Shown here: in pieces, positions 8,455 through 17,524 of the stretch | Layout of the letters: every line of letters begins with the position of its first letter | Numbering within the stretch: position 1 is the stretch's first letter | DNA from: Desulfobacula sp. | GTDB taxonomy: Bacteria > Desulfobacterota > Desulfobacteria > Desulfobacterales > Desulfobacteraceae | Length of the DNA: 59,905 bases | Direction of reading: 5' to 3' | Assembly: GCA_021647625.1 (NCBI GenBank) | Contig: JAKIUJ010000002.1 | Coordinates: forward strand, 1-59,905 | Translations under genes and position numbers: made by a program | The notes under the pieces: model-generated | The model's database searches: none | What the model saw: only the letters and a program-made list of their open reading frames with translations | Told to the model about the DNA's origin: nothing

Positions 8455-9702
8455 TTATTGTTTTTTATTTTCCAAGGCAAAATGATACGCCCTAATAGTC
8501 TCATCAACACATTTATCCCAGGAAAAAAAAGCAGAGCGTTCAAGTCCTTTTTGGGACAAGTCACTTCGCAGACTCTTTGTTTTAGCAATATCAACCATGG
8601 CCTGGCATAAAGCATCCTCGTCATTTGGATCAACCATGATTCCGGCATCACCGATAACTTCCGGCAGTGAACTGCTATTGGAAGTAATGACAGGTGTACC
8701 GCATTGCATGGCTTCAAGGGGTGGCAAACCAAAACCTTCATATAGAGAAGGATATAAAAAAGCCATGGCTCCACCATAGATGGCACTTAAGTTTAAATCT
8801 GGTATATATCCTGTAAATATAACATTTTTTCTTAATTGCATATTAGAATCAACATAATCATATAACTCATCTATCAGCCAGCCTTTTGACCCTGCTATAA
8901 CAAACTTCAAATGATTCAACCCAGGTTCATTGATCACTTTATGAAAACATTTTAAAGCAAATAAAAGATTCTTTCGCGGTTCGAGAGTTGCTATACTTAA
9001 AAAATAATTCTTATCTGGAATATTATATTTTATAAGCGTTTTCTGGATCACTAAATTATCAGTTTCCTGAAAATATATATCCTTTGATGCTGCCAAATGG
9101 GTCACAAATATTCTATTTTCAGGTATGACACACAAATCAATCAAATCCTGTTTTGTTGATTCGGATACAGCAATAATCCAATCTTTATGTTTGTTAATGC
9201 TATTGAGAATTCCTTTTACACGGTTGACAAGACCTGGTGTGAAAAATTCAGGATGCTTTAAAGCAATAATGTCATGAATAGTAATAAATTTGATTATTCC
9301 ATTTGAAAAAAGGTTTTTAGGGAAAGGGAAAAAAAAACTATGGAAAAGAGTATTTTTCTTTTTTATTTTTCTTTTTTGGGTAAGTTGAAATAACTTTGAA
9401 ACATATAGCATTGTGCCATATTTATGAGGAAAATTCGGCAAGTTATAAAGTTTTTCATAAATACGATTTTCAATGAGACGATTTGGAAATAGATATTTTA
9501 ATGCATATTTTTTTTTAATAAAATAGTCGGAAACAAGCATTTCTGAGTGTTGCAGTGCAGACAAACAAATATAGGGATTAATATCATTTCTGCTCAACAA
9601 CGTTTCTGTCAGCATAGTTGCATATCTGAAGATTCCAGTTTTCAGAGCTGGATTCAGCAAACCTTGACCAATAATACTTGCTTCAAGAATTATATTTTTC
9701 AA
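8455..9702 (-). CDS. Glycosyltransferase family 4 (tandem paralog)
   Basis: This 415-residue GT4 enzyme carries SIATLEPRKNLLFA, GSKGW and [18 protein letters not shown] with the two catalytic-site glutamates, and SSLPEVIGDAG. It shares long near-identical stretches with the gene downstream (7188-8429) but differs in its N-terminal acceptor-binding half, the expected pattern for duplicated transferases that now use different acceptors. The start is TTG 9702, supported by AGGA six nt upstream. It is separated by about 75 bp from the GT2 gene, one of the few loose junctions in this locus. Confidence 0.88.
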   Translation of the reverse strand: MKNIILEASIIGQGLLNPALKTGIFRYATMLTETLLSRNDINPYICLSALQHSEMLVSDYFIKKKYALKYLFPNRLIENRIYEKLYNLPNFPHKYGTMLYVSKLFQLTQKRKIKKKNTLFHSFFFPFPKNLFSNGIIKFITIHDIIALKHPEFFTPGLVNRVKGILNSINKHKDWIIAVSESTKQDLIDLCVIPENRIFVTHLAASKDIYFQETDNLVIQKTLIKYNIPDKNYFLSIATLEPRKNLLFALKCFHKVINEPGLNHLKFVIAGSKGWLIDELYDYVDSNMQLRKNVIFTGYIPDLNLSAIYGGAMAFLYPSLYEGFGLPPLEAMQCGTPVITSNSSSLPEVIGDAGIMVDPNDEDALCQAMVDIAKTKSLRSDLSQKGLERSAFFSWDKCVDETIRAYHFALENKKQ

Positions 9703-9775
9703 TCTTTATCCTGTTTTTCATTCGGTCCTGCATCTTTATGCAATCTGCACAAATGTGAGAATTTTTTTTGTCGGA

Positions 9776-10789
9776 TTAATATTGAGGCAAGTAAGGGATC
9801 AATGACCGAATGAAAATTTTAAGTTGCCGAAAATATTTAATAAACAGCCGTCCGCCTCTGGTTTTGACTTTGCGCAATTTAACTTCACTTGTAAACTCTT
9901 TTAATAATTCATTTATTTGAATAAATTGGTCAGTATCAATCTGTCGCCCCCAAGGTGCTGTACCAATCAAATAGTAATAATAATATTGACACCGCCTGCT
10001 TATATATTCCGGCCCATAATGTTTTATAACGTTAGCAAGATCATCATTTTTTTTTGCCTCATTCTGCAAGAAGCCAAGGTGTTTTTTCAATCCCAAAAAA
10101 AGTTTGTCCTGATTCGGGTTACCTGAAATGCTGCCCTCATGAAAACGATATGAGAAACAAACATTAGGGGATGTTGCCCTGAAAGTGCTACCTATGAGCT
10201 TCATCCAAAGCGTATCATCCGCAAACATTAGATTTGGATATGGCGGGATACCACCAATTTCATCATATAATTTTGAGCGCATGACATAGCCTGTACCGAA
10301 TGAATCTCTTATCTCTGCCATTCTAGCCGCCAGAAACTCAGCCGCAGACTCAAGCTTCGGCATCGGCCGGCAGTATCTAATCAGTTTATTTTTGCTATCA
10401 ATGAGTCTGTAGTGAGTAAGATAAAGATTAGCACCTGGTTCTTCATGAATAGTCTTGTTTATTTCTTCTATAAAATTTGGGTCAAGCAAATCATCATGGC
10501 CAATTATTGACATAAATTCATTTTTTAAAACCTTTAATATCCTTTGCCAATTATCCTCTATGGACAATGAGATTTCAGATGGTATCACCTTAACCCTGGA
10601 CTCTCTTTTTTCAAGAGTTTGGAGCCATTCGGCTGTTCCATCCGTGCTTTTATTTTCCAGAATAATAAGATCGAAGTTTTTATAGTTTTGTGCCAATATA
10701 CTTTCAACGCATAAGGGCAGGTATGCCCCACCATTTTTTACCGGAAGTAAAAAGGAAAATTCAGGGTTGTCTTTTCTATGCATTGTCAT
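9776..10789 (-). CDS. Glycosyltransferase family 2
   Basis: An N-terminal GT-A fold is evident from FSFLLPVKNGGAYLPLCVESIL, LIILENKSTDGT and IGHDDLL, the last serving as the metal-binding DxD-like site. The C-terminal half is helical, with a basic tail and a short hydrophobic end (FIRSLIPYLP). I place the start at ATG 10789 (MTMHRKDNPEFS) or ATG 10783, which overlaps the previous gene by 8-14 nt. The frame is open further upstream to 10864 but only over the neighbour's tail. It probably adds one residue of the O-antigen-like repeat unit. Confidence 0.82.
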   Translation of the reverse strand: MTMHRKDNPEFSFLLPVKNGGAYLPLCVESILAQNYKNFDLIILENKSTDGTAEWLQTLEKRESRVKVIPSEISLSIEDNWQRILKVLKNEFMSIIGHDDLLDPNFIEEINKTIHEEPGANLYLTHYRLIDSKNKLIRYCRPMPKLESAAEFLAARMAEIRDSFGTGYVMRSKLYDEIGGIPPYPNLMFADDTLWMKLIGSTFRATSPNVCFSYRFHEGSISGNPNQDKLFLGLKKHLGFLQNEAKKNDDLANVIKHYGPEYISRRCQYYYYYLIGTAPWGRQIDTDQFIQINELLKEFTSEVKLRKVKTRGGRLFIKYFRQLKIFIRSLIPYLPQY

Positions 10790-11732
10790 CTTTAAAAGAA
10801 GCTTTTTTCCATGCCATTGAAAATAATTTCCTGCGCCTTTGTGGAGATCCATACTGGTAATCACGAGTCTGATTGTCTGCGACCAGTAAATTTTCCTGCT
10901 CGGATTTCCAAAAGGTATTGCTCTTATCCCACTCTTCCTTTTTATAACTCATTCCGTCTTTCCCGACAACGCATACTTTCTTTTCCATGTTAAGGATTTG
11001 TTTTGTGATCCCTTTGCTTCCACTCTCGAACCTATAGGCATCCATTTTGGTTTTCATGGCGGGGCATTCAAGTGTTTTCATTAATTTTCCTGAGATCATG
11101 AAAGCGTTGGTTCTGATATGATAGTTGGGGAAAGGATCGAAATAAATGATCAACGGGAATTGAGCCAATGCACCCTTAATTGTGGGAATTATTTTTCTCA
11201 AACAGGAACTTTCTTTTATTAGAACTTTTTTTGTTCCCGTATTCGTAATTATCTTCTTTTGTTTTCTTTTGAGCAATAGATCTTGGATAGTCTCTGCCCT
11301 GCAACGAAACCATATATATGCGTTTGTGCTGTTACTGTTCCATGAACCTGTCGCACCGACCAGACCTACGCCCGGCTTGGAAACGCTTTCATGGAGCTTT
11401 CTCAGCCAGTCTTGCTCCAGGATCTCGCTGTAAGAATTCAAGAAACAAAAAAAACGATATTTTTCCGAATAACATCGAATTGCGGTGAAATAAGCCGTAA
11501 TATCAAATCCATCATCCGAAACTTCAAGTGTTAAATATTGAATAGGCGGTAACAATGCCTGATATTTTTCGATGTCTTTCTGAAACTCAAAGCCTTTGAA
11601 TATGATCAACAGGTCATGTTCAATCCCACTGTGATTGTTCCTATAAGATTCAAGAAAACGACGGAAAGGTTCTATACCATTATGGGCACGAACGAGATGT
11701 ACAACACAAAGTTCTTTCATCAGTTTATTCAT
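10776..11732 (-). CDS. Putative glycosyltransferase-like protein in the glycan locus
   Basis: This 318-residue protein starts like a GT-A enzyme (CVVHLVRAHNGIEPFRRFLESY, then HDLLIIFKGF) and contains GVGLVGATGSWNSNST. The usual DxD is not obvious; FLNSYSEIL sits where a metal-binding acidic motif would be expected. I therefore call it glycosyltransferase-like only. It begins at an ATGA overlap with the upstream GT2 gene and its stop is overlapped by the next one, so it is embedded in the translation chain of the locus. A role in sugar transfer or in modifying a sugar is plausible. Confidence 0.6.
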   Translation of the reverse strand: MNKLMKELCVVHLVRAHNGIEPFRRFLESYRNNHSGIEHDLLIIFKGFEFQKDIEKYQALLPPIQYLTLEVSDDGFDITAYFTAIRCYSEKYRFFCFLNSYSEILEQDWLRKLHESVSKPGVGLVGATGSWNSNSTNAYIWFRCRAETIQDLLLKRKQKKIITNTGTKKVLIKESSCLRKIIPTIKGALAQFPLIIYFDPFPNYHIRTNAFMISGKLMKTLECPAMKTKMDAYRFESGSKGITKQILNMEKKVCVVGKDGMSYKKEEWDKSNTFWKSEQENLLVADNQTRDYQYGSPQRRRKLFSMAWKKASFKDDNA

Positions 11733-12934
11733 GGCTCTTTAAAATCAATTCTGCATTGTGTCTGGGGATCAACTAATTTAAAAACATCAAGTATTGTATT
11801 AAATTGCCCTTCAATGGCCGGCATATTGGATCCAGGATGTGATCCGGATGCTTTCCGTATCCGATGGGAGAGGTCACTTCGATAACGCCGGGGTGCTATC
11901 CTTGCAACGGCAGAAAACAACAACCCAAAACGCAACCACTCGACAAAGCTCATTTTTCCTTTCAATTGCCTGTATGCCTTTTTAGCGTTTTCTTTTCCCA
12001 TGATCAGATCAGAGTATAGATCAAAAATTTGAACGAGCCGATAGCGGGCGTAGTTCACATCAATTTTGAACTCGTCAACAAAATTGACAGCAAGCGTTTC
12101 CATGGAAATCAACCATGACGTATTCATTACTTTCCCAGGCAATATTACTTTTTGCAGTCGGTTCACAATTGACTTATCTGGAAGGTTATTGAGGAATTCA
12201 TTGCCGTCGTTCTCTGCATCGTTGAAATAATAGAAGCCAAACGATTTGGGGCTGATTCCTATTGTTACCAGAGGAAGTGGTACAACAAGAATACGTTTGG
12301 CTTTCAGCATCATGGCATTGGTTGCGTAGTAGTCTGGATAGGGGGATTGATAGAATGGACCGTAATGCTTCATTTCCATAATAAGCCTTCTGCTTACCAG
12401 GGAAAATTGCATATTAAAATCAAAAGTCACCTTAAAATTAAGGGCGTCTTTGACAAATCCCATTGCCTGATTCTTTTTAAGCAAAAACGGCTCGCTTTCC
12501 GATTGATAAATTTTTCTGCGGCTATATGTTCTAAGAAATCCATCTTGAACACCTGGCATGACGTCGGGATAGGCATAAAGAAAAGCATTGGTATAAATGA
12601 AATCAGGCGATTCGAACGTCCTAATAAATCTTTTTAAGGTTGAAAAATAGCCCTTCATCAGACAGTCGTCATCCCCAAGCATGATGACATAATCACCAGT
12701 ACACTTATCCAGCGCATTGTTCCAGTTATCCGTGACGGGAATAAAGCTTTGGGTACGAAAATATTTGATGCGGGGCTCGACAAGTGATTTGATATAACCG
12801 GCAATATCCTCATCGGAAAAATTATCGGATACGATAATTTCCCAGTCACTATAATCCTGGCGCAGTATCGTTTCAATGGCACAAGCAAGCAGGTCGAGGC
12901 GATTGCGTGTTGGTAACAGTACTGAAAATTTCAT
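11729..12934 (-). CDS. Glycosyltransferase family 2
   Basis: This 401-residue protein opens directly with a GT-A domain: FSVLLPTRNRLDLLACAIETIL, DWEIIVSDNFSD and the metal site LGDDDCL near residue 93. The C-terminal 150 residues are helical and probably set acceptor specificity. The start at 12934 follows the stop of the methyltransferase gene by only 1 nt. No transmembrane segments are obvious, so it should act on the cytoplasmic face on a lipid-linked glycan before Wzm/Wzt export. Confidence 0.85.
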   Translation of the reverse strand: MKFSVLLPTRNRLDLLACAIETILRQDYSDWEIIVSDNFSDEDIAGYIKSLVEPRIKYFRTQSFIPVTDNWNNALDKCTGDYVIMLGDDDCLMKGYFSTLKRFIRTFESPDFIYTNAFLYAYPDVMPGVQDGFLRTYSRRKIYQSESEPFLLKKNQAMGFVKDALNFKVTFDFNMQFSLVSRRLIMEMKHYGPFYQSPYPDYYATNAMMLKAKRILVVPLPLVTIGISPKSFGFYYFNDAENDGNEFLNNLPDKSIVNRLQKVILPGKVMNTSWLISMETLAVNFVDEFKIDVNYARYRLVQIFDLYSDLIMGKENAKKAYRQLKGKMSFVEWLRFGLLFSAVARIAPRRYRSDLSHRIRKASGSHPGSNMPAIEGQFNTILDVFKLVDPQTQCRIDFKEP

Positions 12935-12935
12935 A

Positions 12936-13823
12936 TTATACCTTCTTGCGGAAAACTAGGGTATAAGCACTACCCTTCCCTTCCATTTTTTCGATTAGGC
13001 TGAACAACCTTGCCGCTGCACGGCCGACTATCTTCAACATTTTTTTGACCATAAGATCAGCGCACATATTGGAGAAGAAAAATTCCCATCCGAAAATATT
13101 CCAGCCGAGTCCGCCTTCGTCGGTTGTCGTGATCAACTCCACCCGCATGCCCAAGGCTTCCATCTTTTCCACAAGAAGTTTAATGGGAATAAGCATGACA
13201 TGACGAGGTGCATCGAGATGCGGCCAATAACGGCCGAGGATATGAAATTGAAATGCATCGGGATTGGGTGCAGCCAGAACCAGAATACCGTTATAATTTA
13301 ACTTTTCACAAATCCCTTCCAATGTTTCCCATGGATTTGGCAGATGTTCAATAACATGCCACATAGCAATTACATCATATGATTTTACCGTCCTAAGCGC
13401 GCCGCATACATCGCTACTATTGATAGTAAGTATTCCTGCCACCTCATTTAGGAACTTGCTGCATTCTGCATCCATTTCTATCGCTTCGGCCTCAAAGCCT
13501 GCGTTTTTAGCCAAATAGGTAAAGCAGCCATAAGATGGCCCGATCTCCAGCAAACCTCCTTGTTTTACATATTGCTGAATAATTTTTATTTTATATCTCT
13601 CATGTGCTGCATTTGCTTTGAGAATTCCCAATGTTTCCGGTGCAAAATGATAAGTTGGCGGATAATAGTCACCAAGATCCTCCGGTACCGGAAAAATAAA
13701 AATAAGGCCACAGTTCGGGCAACAATAATAGGCGAATATTTCCTGTGTTACCCGACGGTTGTAGTCCCTGCTCCGGAAATAAGGTTTTGCCTCGGTATGG
13801 CAATATGAGCAAAGTTTTTTCAT
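12936..13823 (-). CDS. Class I SAM-dependent methyltransferase with N-terminal zinc ribbon
   Basis: This protein has 295 residues. An N-terminal CxxC...CxxC pair (CSYCHTE and CPNCG) suggests a zinc ribbon. The SAM domain follows with LLEIGPSYGCFTYLAK as motif I, and YDVIAMWHVIEHLPNPWETL as the typical post-motif with an HVIEH core. This architecture is common in O-antigen loci, where such enzymes methylate sugars. The start is ATG 13823, which overlaps the TGA of the RfbD-like gene (ATGA); the frame extends upstream to 13862 without support. It is distinct from the C-methyltransferase at 15233-16457. Confidence 0.82.
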   Translation of the reverse strand: MKKLCSYCHTEAKPYFRSRDYNRRVTQEIFAYYCCPNCGLIFIFPVPEDLGDYYPPTYHFAPETLGILKANAAHERYKIKIIQQYVKQGGLLEIGPSYGCFTYLAKNAGFEAEAIEMDAECSKFLNEVAGILTINSSDVCGALRTVKSYDVIAMWHVIEHLPNPWETLEGICEKLNYNGILVLAAPNPDAFQFHILGRYWPHLDAPRHVMLIPIKLLVEKMEALGMRVELITTTDEGGLGWNIFGWEFFFSNMCADLMVKKMLKIVGRAAARLFSLIEKMEGKGSAYTLVFRKKV

Positions 13824-14695
13824 TTCATGGCTACTGAACCATACTTTTCTGCCAAATAACACTTCAATGCATCGCGCCTGTGAGGCAAGGTTATTCCAAG
13901 TGCACCAGCCTTGGTATTGGCAAGAGCAGAATAAAGCGGCCGTTGCATTTCTCCACTCATGCCGCCACGGTCAACCGGGTACAGCTTTATATTGATGTCC
14001 ATCAATTCATATATAGCCTGGGTGAATTCAAACCAGGTACACGCGCCTTCATTCACCAAGTGATAAATACCCGGGACTATTCCGGGGTGCTCGATGAGTT
14101 TTAACAAAGCCTTTGCAAGATCAACCGTATAGGTCGGTGAAATTATCTGATCGCATCCCATTTCCAGTTGGATATGGTTTTGTGCATCGGATATTCGTTG
14201 ATCAACAAAATTCCCGCCCTTGGAACTTGCCCCAACCAAGCCATAAAGACCGCAGGTACGAATAACCACCGCGTGTTCAGGTGCGGTTGCCAATGCCGCA
14301 AATTCTCCACACAACTTTGAGATGCCGTATATCTGTAGCGGGTTGGTTCGGTCATCCTCCTGGTATGGTACATTCTGCATACCATCAAAGACGTAATCAG
14401 TGCTAAATGTAATTAAAAGAGCACCTGTCTTTTTACAGGCAAGTGCCAAGTCACGAACAGCCAGACAGTTGACCTTAAACGCCCGGTGCTGTTCAATTTC
14501 ACATTGCGGAACATTGTGGAATGCAGCTGTGTTTATGACCACATCCGGACACAATTCTGCAATCATTTTCTGGCATGATTTCCTGGATTCAATATCGAGT
14601 TCTGTACGATCCGGTGAAAATATCCGATGAACAGTATTTTCTTTGAGGATGCTGTGACCGAGTTGACCTGTGCGACCTATTAAAAGAATATTCAT
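13820..14695 (-). CDS. rfbD: NAD(P)H-dependent 4-keto sugar reductase (RfbD/RmlD-like SDR)
   Basis: This extended SDR has 291 residues. ILLIGRTGQLG is the nucleotide-binding GxxGxxG, FSTDYVFDG and YGISKLCGE carry the catalytic Thr/Ser-Tyr-Lys set, and the C-terminal region contains the substrate-site stretch NEGACTWFEF. By family it reduces the 4-keto group of an NDP-6-deoxy-4-keto sugar, as RmlD does in dTDP-L-rhamnose synthesis. No RmlA or RmlB is present here; its neighbours are RfbF and RfbG. The substrate is therefore more likely a CDP-linked 4-keto-6-deoxy sugar. It overlaps its neighbours by ATGA on both sides. Confidence 0.85.
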   Translation of the reverse strand: MNILLIGRTGQLGHSILKENTVHRIFSPDRTELDIESRKSCQKMIAELCPDVVINTAAFHNVPQCEIEQHRAFKVNCLAVRDLALACKKTGALLITFSTDYVFDGMQNVPYQEDDRTNPLQIYGISKLCGEFAALATAPEHAVVIRTCGLYGLVGASSKGGNFVDQRISDAQNHIQLEMGCDQIISPTYTVDLAKALLKLIEHPGIVPGIYHLVNEGACTWFEFTQAIYELMDINIKLYPVDRGGMSGEMQRPLYSALANTKAGALGITLPHRRDALKCYLAEKYGSVAMK

Positions 14696-15231
14696 AGAGC
14701 AAACTCTTTAAAATCGGGATAATGTGCATCTCGATCAGAAATCACAGCAATTTTTTCAGGCCAGTCTATGGCGAATGCCGGATCATTCCAGCGGACACCA
14801 GATGAAGATTCAGCATGAAAAAATTCTGACATCTGATACAACACCTCTGTATCATCCGTGATGGTAAGAAAACCATGTGCAAAGCCTTCAGGTATGTAGA
14901 CTGATTTCCTGTTTTCAGCAGTCAATTCAACTCCAAACCATTGGGTAACTGTTTCGGAATTGCATCGTAAATCAATGATAACATCATAAATAGCACCCCG
15001 AATGCATTTGACAAGTTTTGCTTCACCATACGGTGCCTTTTGGTAATGCATTCCACGCAGAGTGTTGCGTACTCTGTTGTATGAAATATTACATTGAACA
15101 AAATTTGGGTTGAGTCCTTTTTTTTTAAATTCGTTCCGGCAATATATTCGTGCAAAAAACCCTCTATCATCTGAAAATGGTTCAGGCTCAATCAAATAGG
15201 AACCAGCAAATTTTGTTGGTATAAAACGCAT
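14692..15231 (-). CDS. rfbC: NDP-4-keto-6-deoxy sugar 3,5-epimerase (RfbC/RmlC-like)
   Basis: This 179-residue cupin has the usual RmlC length. RDYR-type family landmarks appear as FSDDRGFFARIY, the catalytic His region LRGMHYQ, LVKCIRGAIYDVIIDLR, and IPEGFAHGFLTI. It should epimerise C3, C5 or both of a 4-keto-6-deoxy sugar before reduction. The context (RfbF, RfbG, a C-methyltransferase and an RmlD-like reductase) points to a CDP-linked substrate and not to dTDP-rhamnose. The start at 15231 follows the methyltransferase stop as TAAGATG. Confidence 0.87.
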   Translation of the reverse strand: MRFIPTKFAGSYLIEPEPFSDDRGFFARIYCRNEFKKKGLNPNFVQCNISYNRVRNTLRGMHYQKAPYGEAKLVKCIRGAIYDVIIDLRCNSETVTQWFGVELTAENRKSVYIPEGFAHGFLTITDDTEVLYQMSEFFHAESSSGVRWNDPAFAIDWPEKIAVISDRDAHYPDFKEFAL

Positions 15232-15232
15232 C

Positions 15233-16457
15233 TTATAACACGCTAATCGAGGGCACGGCTAATGCAAACATACCGCCCCATTCTCGTATATAGTTCATTT
15301 GTTCCTTCACTTCTGCTTGAATATTCCAAGGCAGGATTAATACAATGTCAGGCATACGTTCACGTATTTCACCAGGATGAAAAATTGGAATATGAGATCC
15401 AGGCAAATATTTACCATACTTTGAAGAAGAAGCATCACACACATAGGGTAGCAAATCGGTTTTAATGCCTGCATAATTCAATAATGTGCACCCCTTTGCC
15501 GCAGCACCATAGCCAGCTACTTTTTTCCCCTTTCGTTTCTGGTCGATCAGGAAAAGCAATAAATCGTCTTTTACACGGTCAGCCCTTGGCTGAAATGTCT
15601 GATAGGTCTCCAGTCGATTCATTCCTCCGGCTCTTTCCTCAGTCAGCATCTCAGGCACCGCATTATTGATTAATCTGGTTTTCTCTGCGTGGCAGCCGTA
15701 GATCCTCAAGCTACCACCATGCGTTGGAAGTTCCTCCACATCGTAAATAAGCAAGCCTGCATCTTTGAATATCCTGTTGACAGAAGATAAGGATAGATAA
15801 GAAAAATGCTCATGGTAAACCGTATCAAACTGAGTGTATTCAATCAAGCGCATCAGATGCGGAAATTCCAGTGTTATAGTGCCTCCCGGTTTAAGGGCAG
15901 ATTTAAGCCCGGCAGTGAAATCATTGATATCTGGAACGTGAGCATATACGTTGTTGCCTATAATAAGATCAGCCAGCTTACCTTCTTTCTCCAAGCGTTG
16001 TGCCAGAGAGTTGCTAAAAAATTCACAGAGAATCGGAATTCCATTTTTTTTTTGCAGCAGCAGCCGTATCAGCAGTGGGCTCAATACCCAGACATGGAAT
16101 GCCTGCGGTAACAAAATTTTTCAGCAAATACCCATCGTTTGCACCCACTTCAATCACATAACTGTTTTGATTCAAATCAAGACGTGCAGTTACCATATCG
16201 GCATATTGGGCTGCATGAGTTAACCAGCTTTGTGATACCGAAGAAAAATAAGCGTAGTCATCTTTGAAGAGTTCATCCGCCGAAGTATAATCTTTTGTTT
16301 GTACCAACCAGCAATATTCACAAACAAATAGTTTTAAAGGGTAATACCGTTCGGGCTTATCTAAATCATATTCTCTAAGGTATGCATTGGATGGTGGTGC
16401 AAAACCCAAATCAAGGAATACGTGTTTTAAAGGATGGAAGCAATGACGGCAGTTCAT
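15233..16457 (-). pseudogene. Sugar C-methyltransferase, frameshifted in an A10 tract
   Basis: Two overlapping frames together make one protein of about 407 residues. The first (16457 down to the stop at 16023) has the zinc-binding start CRHCFHPLKHVFLDLG, a second CxxC (CEYC) and the SAM site VIEVGANDGYLLKNF. The second continues with GIPILCEFFSNSL, NVYAHVPDINDF, the YHEHFSYLS core and the C-terminal YGAAAKGCTLLNYAG. This order is that of TylC3-type NDP-sugar C-methyltransferases. The join is a run of ten A on the coding strand (plus-strand T run 16044-16053). Nine A would restore the frame (KKNGIPIL). It could be a sequencing error, a real mutation, or slippage. Start ATG 16457 overlaps RfbG (ATGA). 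Confidence 0.85.
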
Positions 16458-17524
16458 ATTGATATTTGTCCTTGAAAATCGGCAATTTGTTTCAATGAAA
16501 ATTCACGCATATTTTTTCCCAGCAAATAGGCCTTGTGCCATGAGACAATATTTTCCAAAGCTTGTGTGAGTGATACTCCGGGATTCCAGTTCAAATATTT
16601 TTTTGCTTTTGAACAATCAAGTTTGAGATAATGCGCTTCATGTGGCTGCTTAGTTTTGTCTAACACCCAGCTTGCGTCTTTCCCCCATTGTTCGGTAATT
16701 TGTTCAACGATCCATTGCACAGTTTTTGCATCATCTTCCTTTGGGCCAAAATTCCACCCTTCGGCATATTCCACACCCTGTTCATATAATTTCTGGGCTA
16801 ATGTCAAGTAGCCCGATAACGGCTCTAGTACAAATTGCCAAGGACGAATTGCTCCCGGATTGCGGATCAATACAGCGCTTTTCTTGGTAATAGCTGCCAT
16901 AATATCAGGTATTAAACGATCTGCGGCCCAATCGCCGCCGCCAATCACATTGCCGGCACGAACACTGGCGATCGCAGTTGAAACGCCTCTCGTCTCATTG
17001 AAGAAAGATTGACGATAAGCGGCTGTAACCAGTTCGGCGCACCCTTTACTATTAGAATAGGGGTCACGACCACCAATTTCATCGTTTTCGCGATAGCTCC
17101 AATCCCATTCCCGGTTCTCATAACATTTGTCGCTAGTGATAATAAGAACGGCTTTCACACAGGGTGTATGTCGGACAGCCTCCAAAACATTGACCGTACC
17201 CATGATATTTGTGGAATAAGTTCCAACCGGATTCTGGTAGGAATACCTAACCAGAGATTGGGCTGCCATGTGTATAACAATTTCTGATTGATGCCGGGCC
17301 AGGGATCTCTGCATCTTCTCGAGATTTCGAATATCCCCTTTCAGGGAAATCATGCTATCTGCAATGTGTCCAACTTCAAATAGGTTAGGATTGCTGGGCG
17401 GAGAAAGTGCATATCCCATCACTTTAGCCCCCATATTTTGTAACCATAAAGACATCCAGCTGCCTTTGAAACCTGTATGACCGGTTAAAAAAACACGCTT
17501 TCCCTTCCAAAAGTCAGGTATCAT
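16454..17524 (-). CDS. rfbG: CDP-glucose 4,6-dehydratase
   Basis: This extended SDR has 356 residues. [18 protein letters not shown] is the NAD-binding start, [15 protein letters not shown] and the catalytic [10 protein letters not shown] lie near the middle, and [10 protein letters not shown] has the Tyr-x3-Lys pair. TSDKCY and [11 protein letters not shown] are typical of CDP-glucose 4,6-dehydratase and differ from the dTDP-glucose enzyme RfbB. The product would be CDP-4-keto-6-deoxyglucose. I choose ATG 17524, which overlaps the RfbF stop by ATGA; the frame is open to 17560 but that part covers the RfbF tail. It is followed by the broken C-methyltransferase gene. Confidence 0.9.
   Translation of the reverse strand: MIPDFWKGKRVFLTGHTGFKGSWMSLWLQNMGAKVMGYALSPPSNPNLFEVGHIADSMISLKGDIRNLEKMQRSLARHQSEIVIHMAAQSLVRYSYQNPVGTYSTNIMGTVNVLEAVRHTPCVKAVLIITSDKCYENREWDWSYRENDEIGGRDPYSNSKGCAELVTAAYRQSFFNETRGVSTAIASVRAGNVIGGGDWAADRLIPDIMAAITKKSAVLIRNPGAIRPWQFVLEPLSGYLTLAQKLYEQGVEYAEGWNFGPKEDDAKTVQWIVEQITEQWGKDASWVLDKTKQPHEAHYLKLDCSKAKKYLNWNPGVSLTQALENIVSWHKAYLLGKNMREFSLKQIADFQGQISI

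Noticed and set aside
8430-8786. N-terminal extension of the GT4 gene at 7188-8429
   Set aside because: The extra 119 codons lie in the C-terminal part of the neighbouring GT4 gene and read as noise; the paralog's N-terminus aligns with the start at 8429.
13820-15231. dTDP-L-rhamnose operon
   Set aside because: RfbC- and RfbD-like genes are present but RmlA and RmlB are not; the adjacent RfbF/RfbG point to a CDP-sugar instead.
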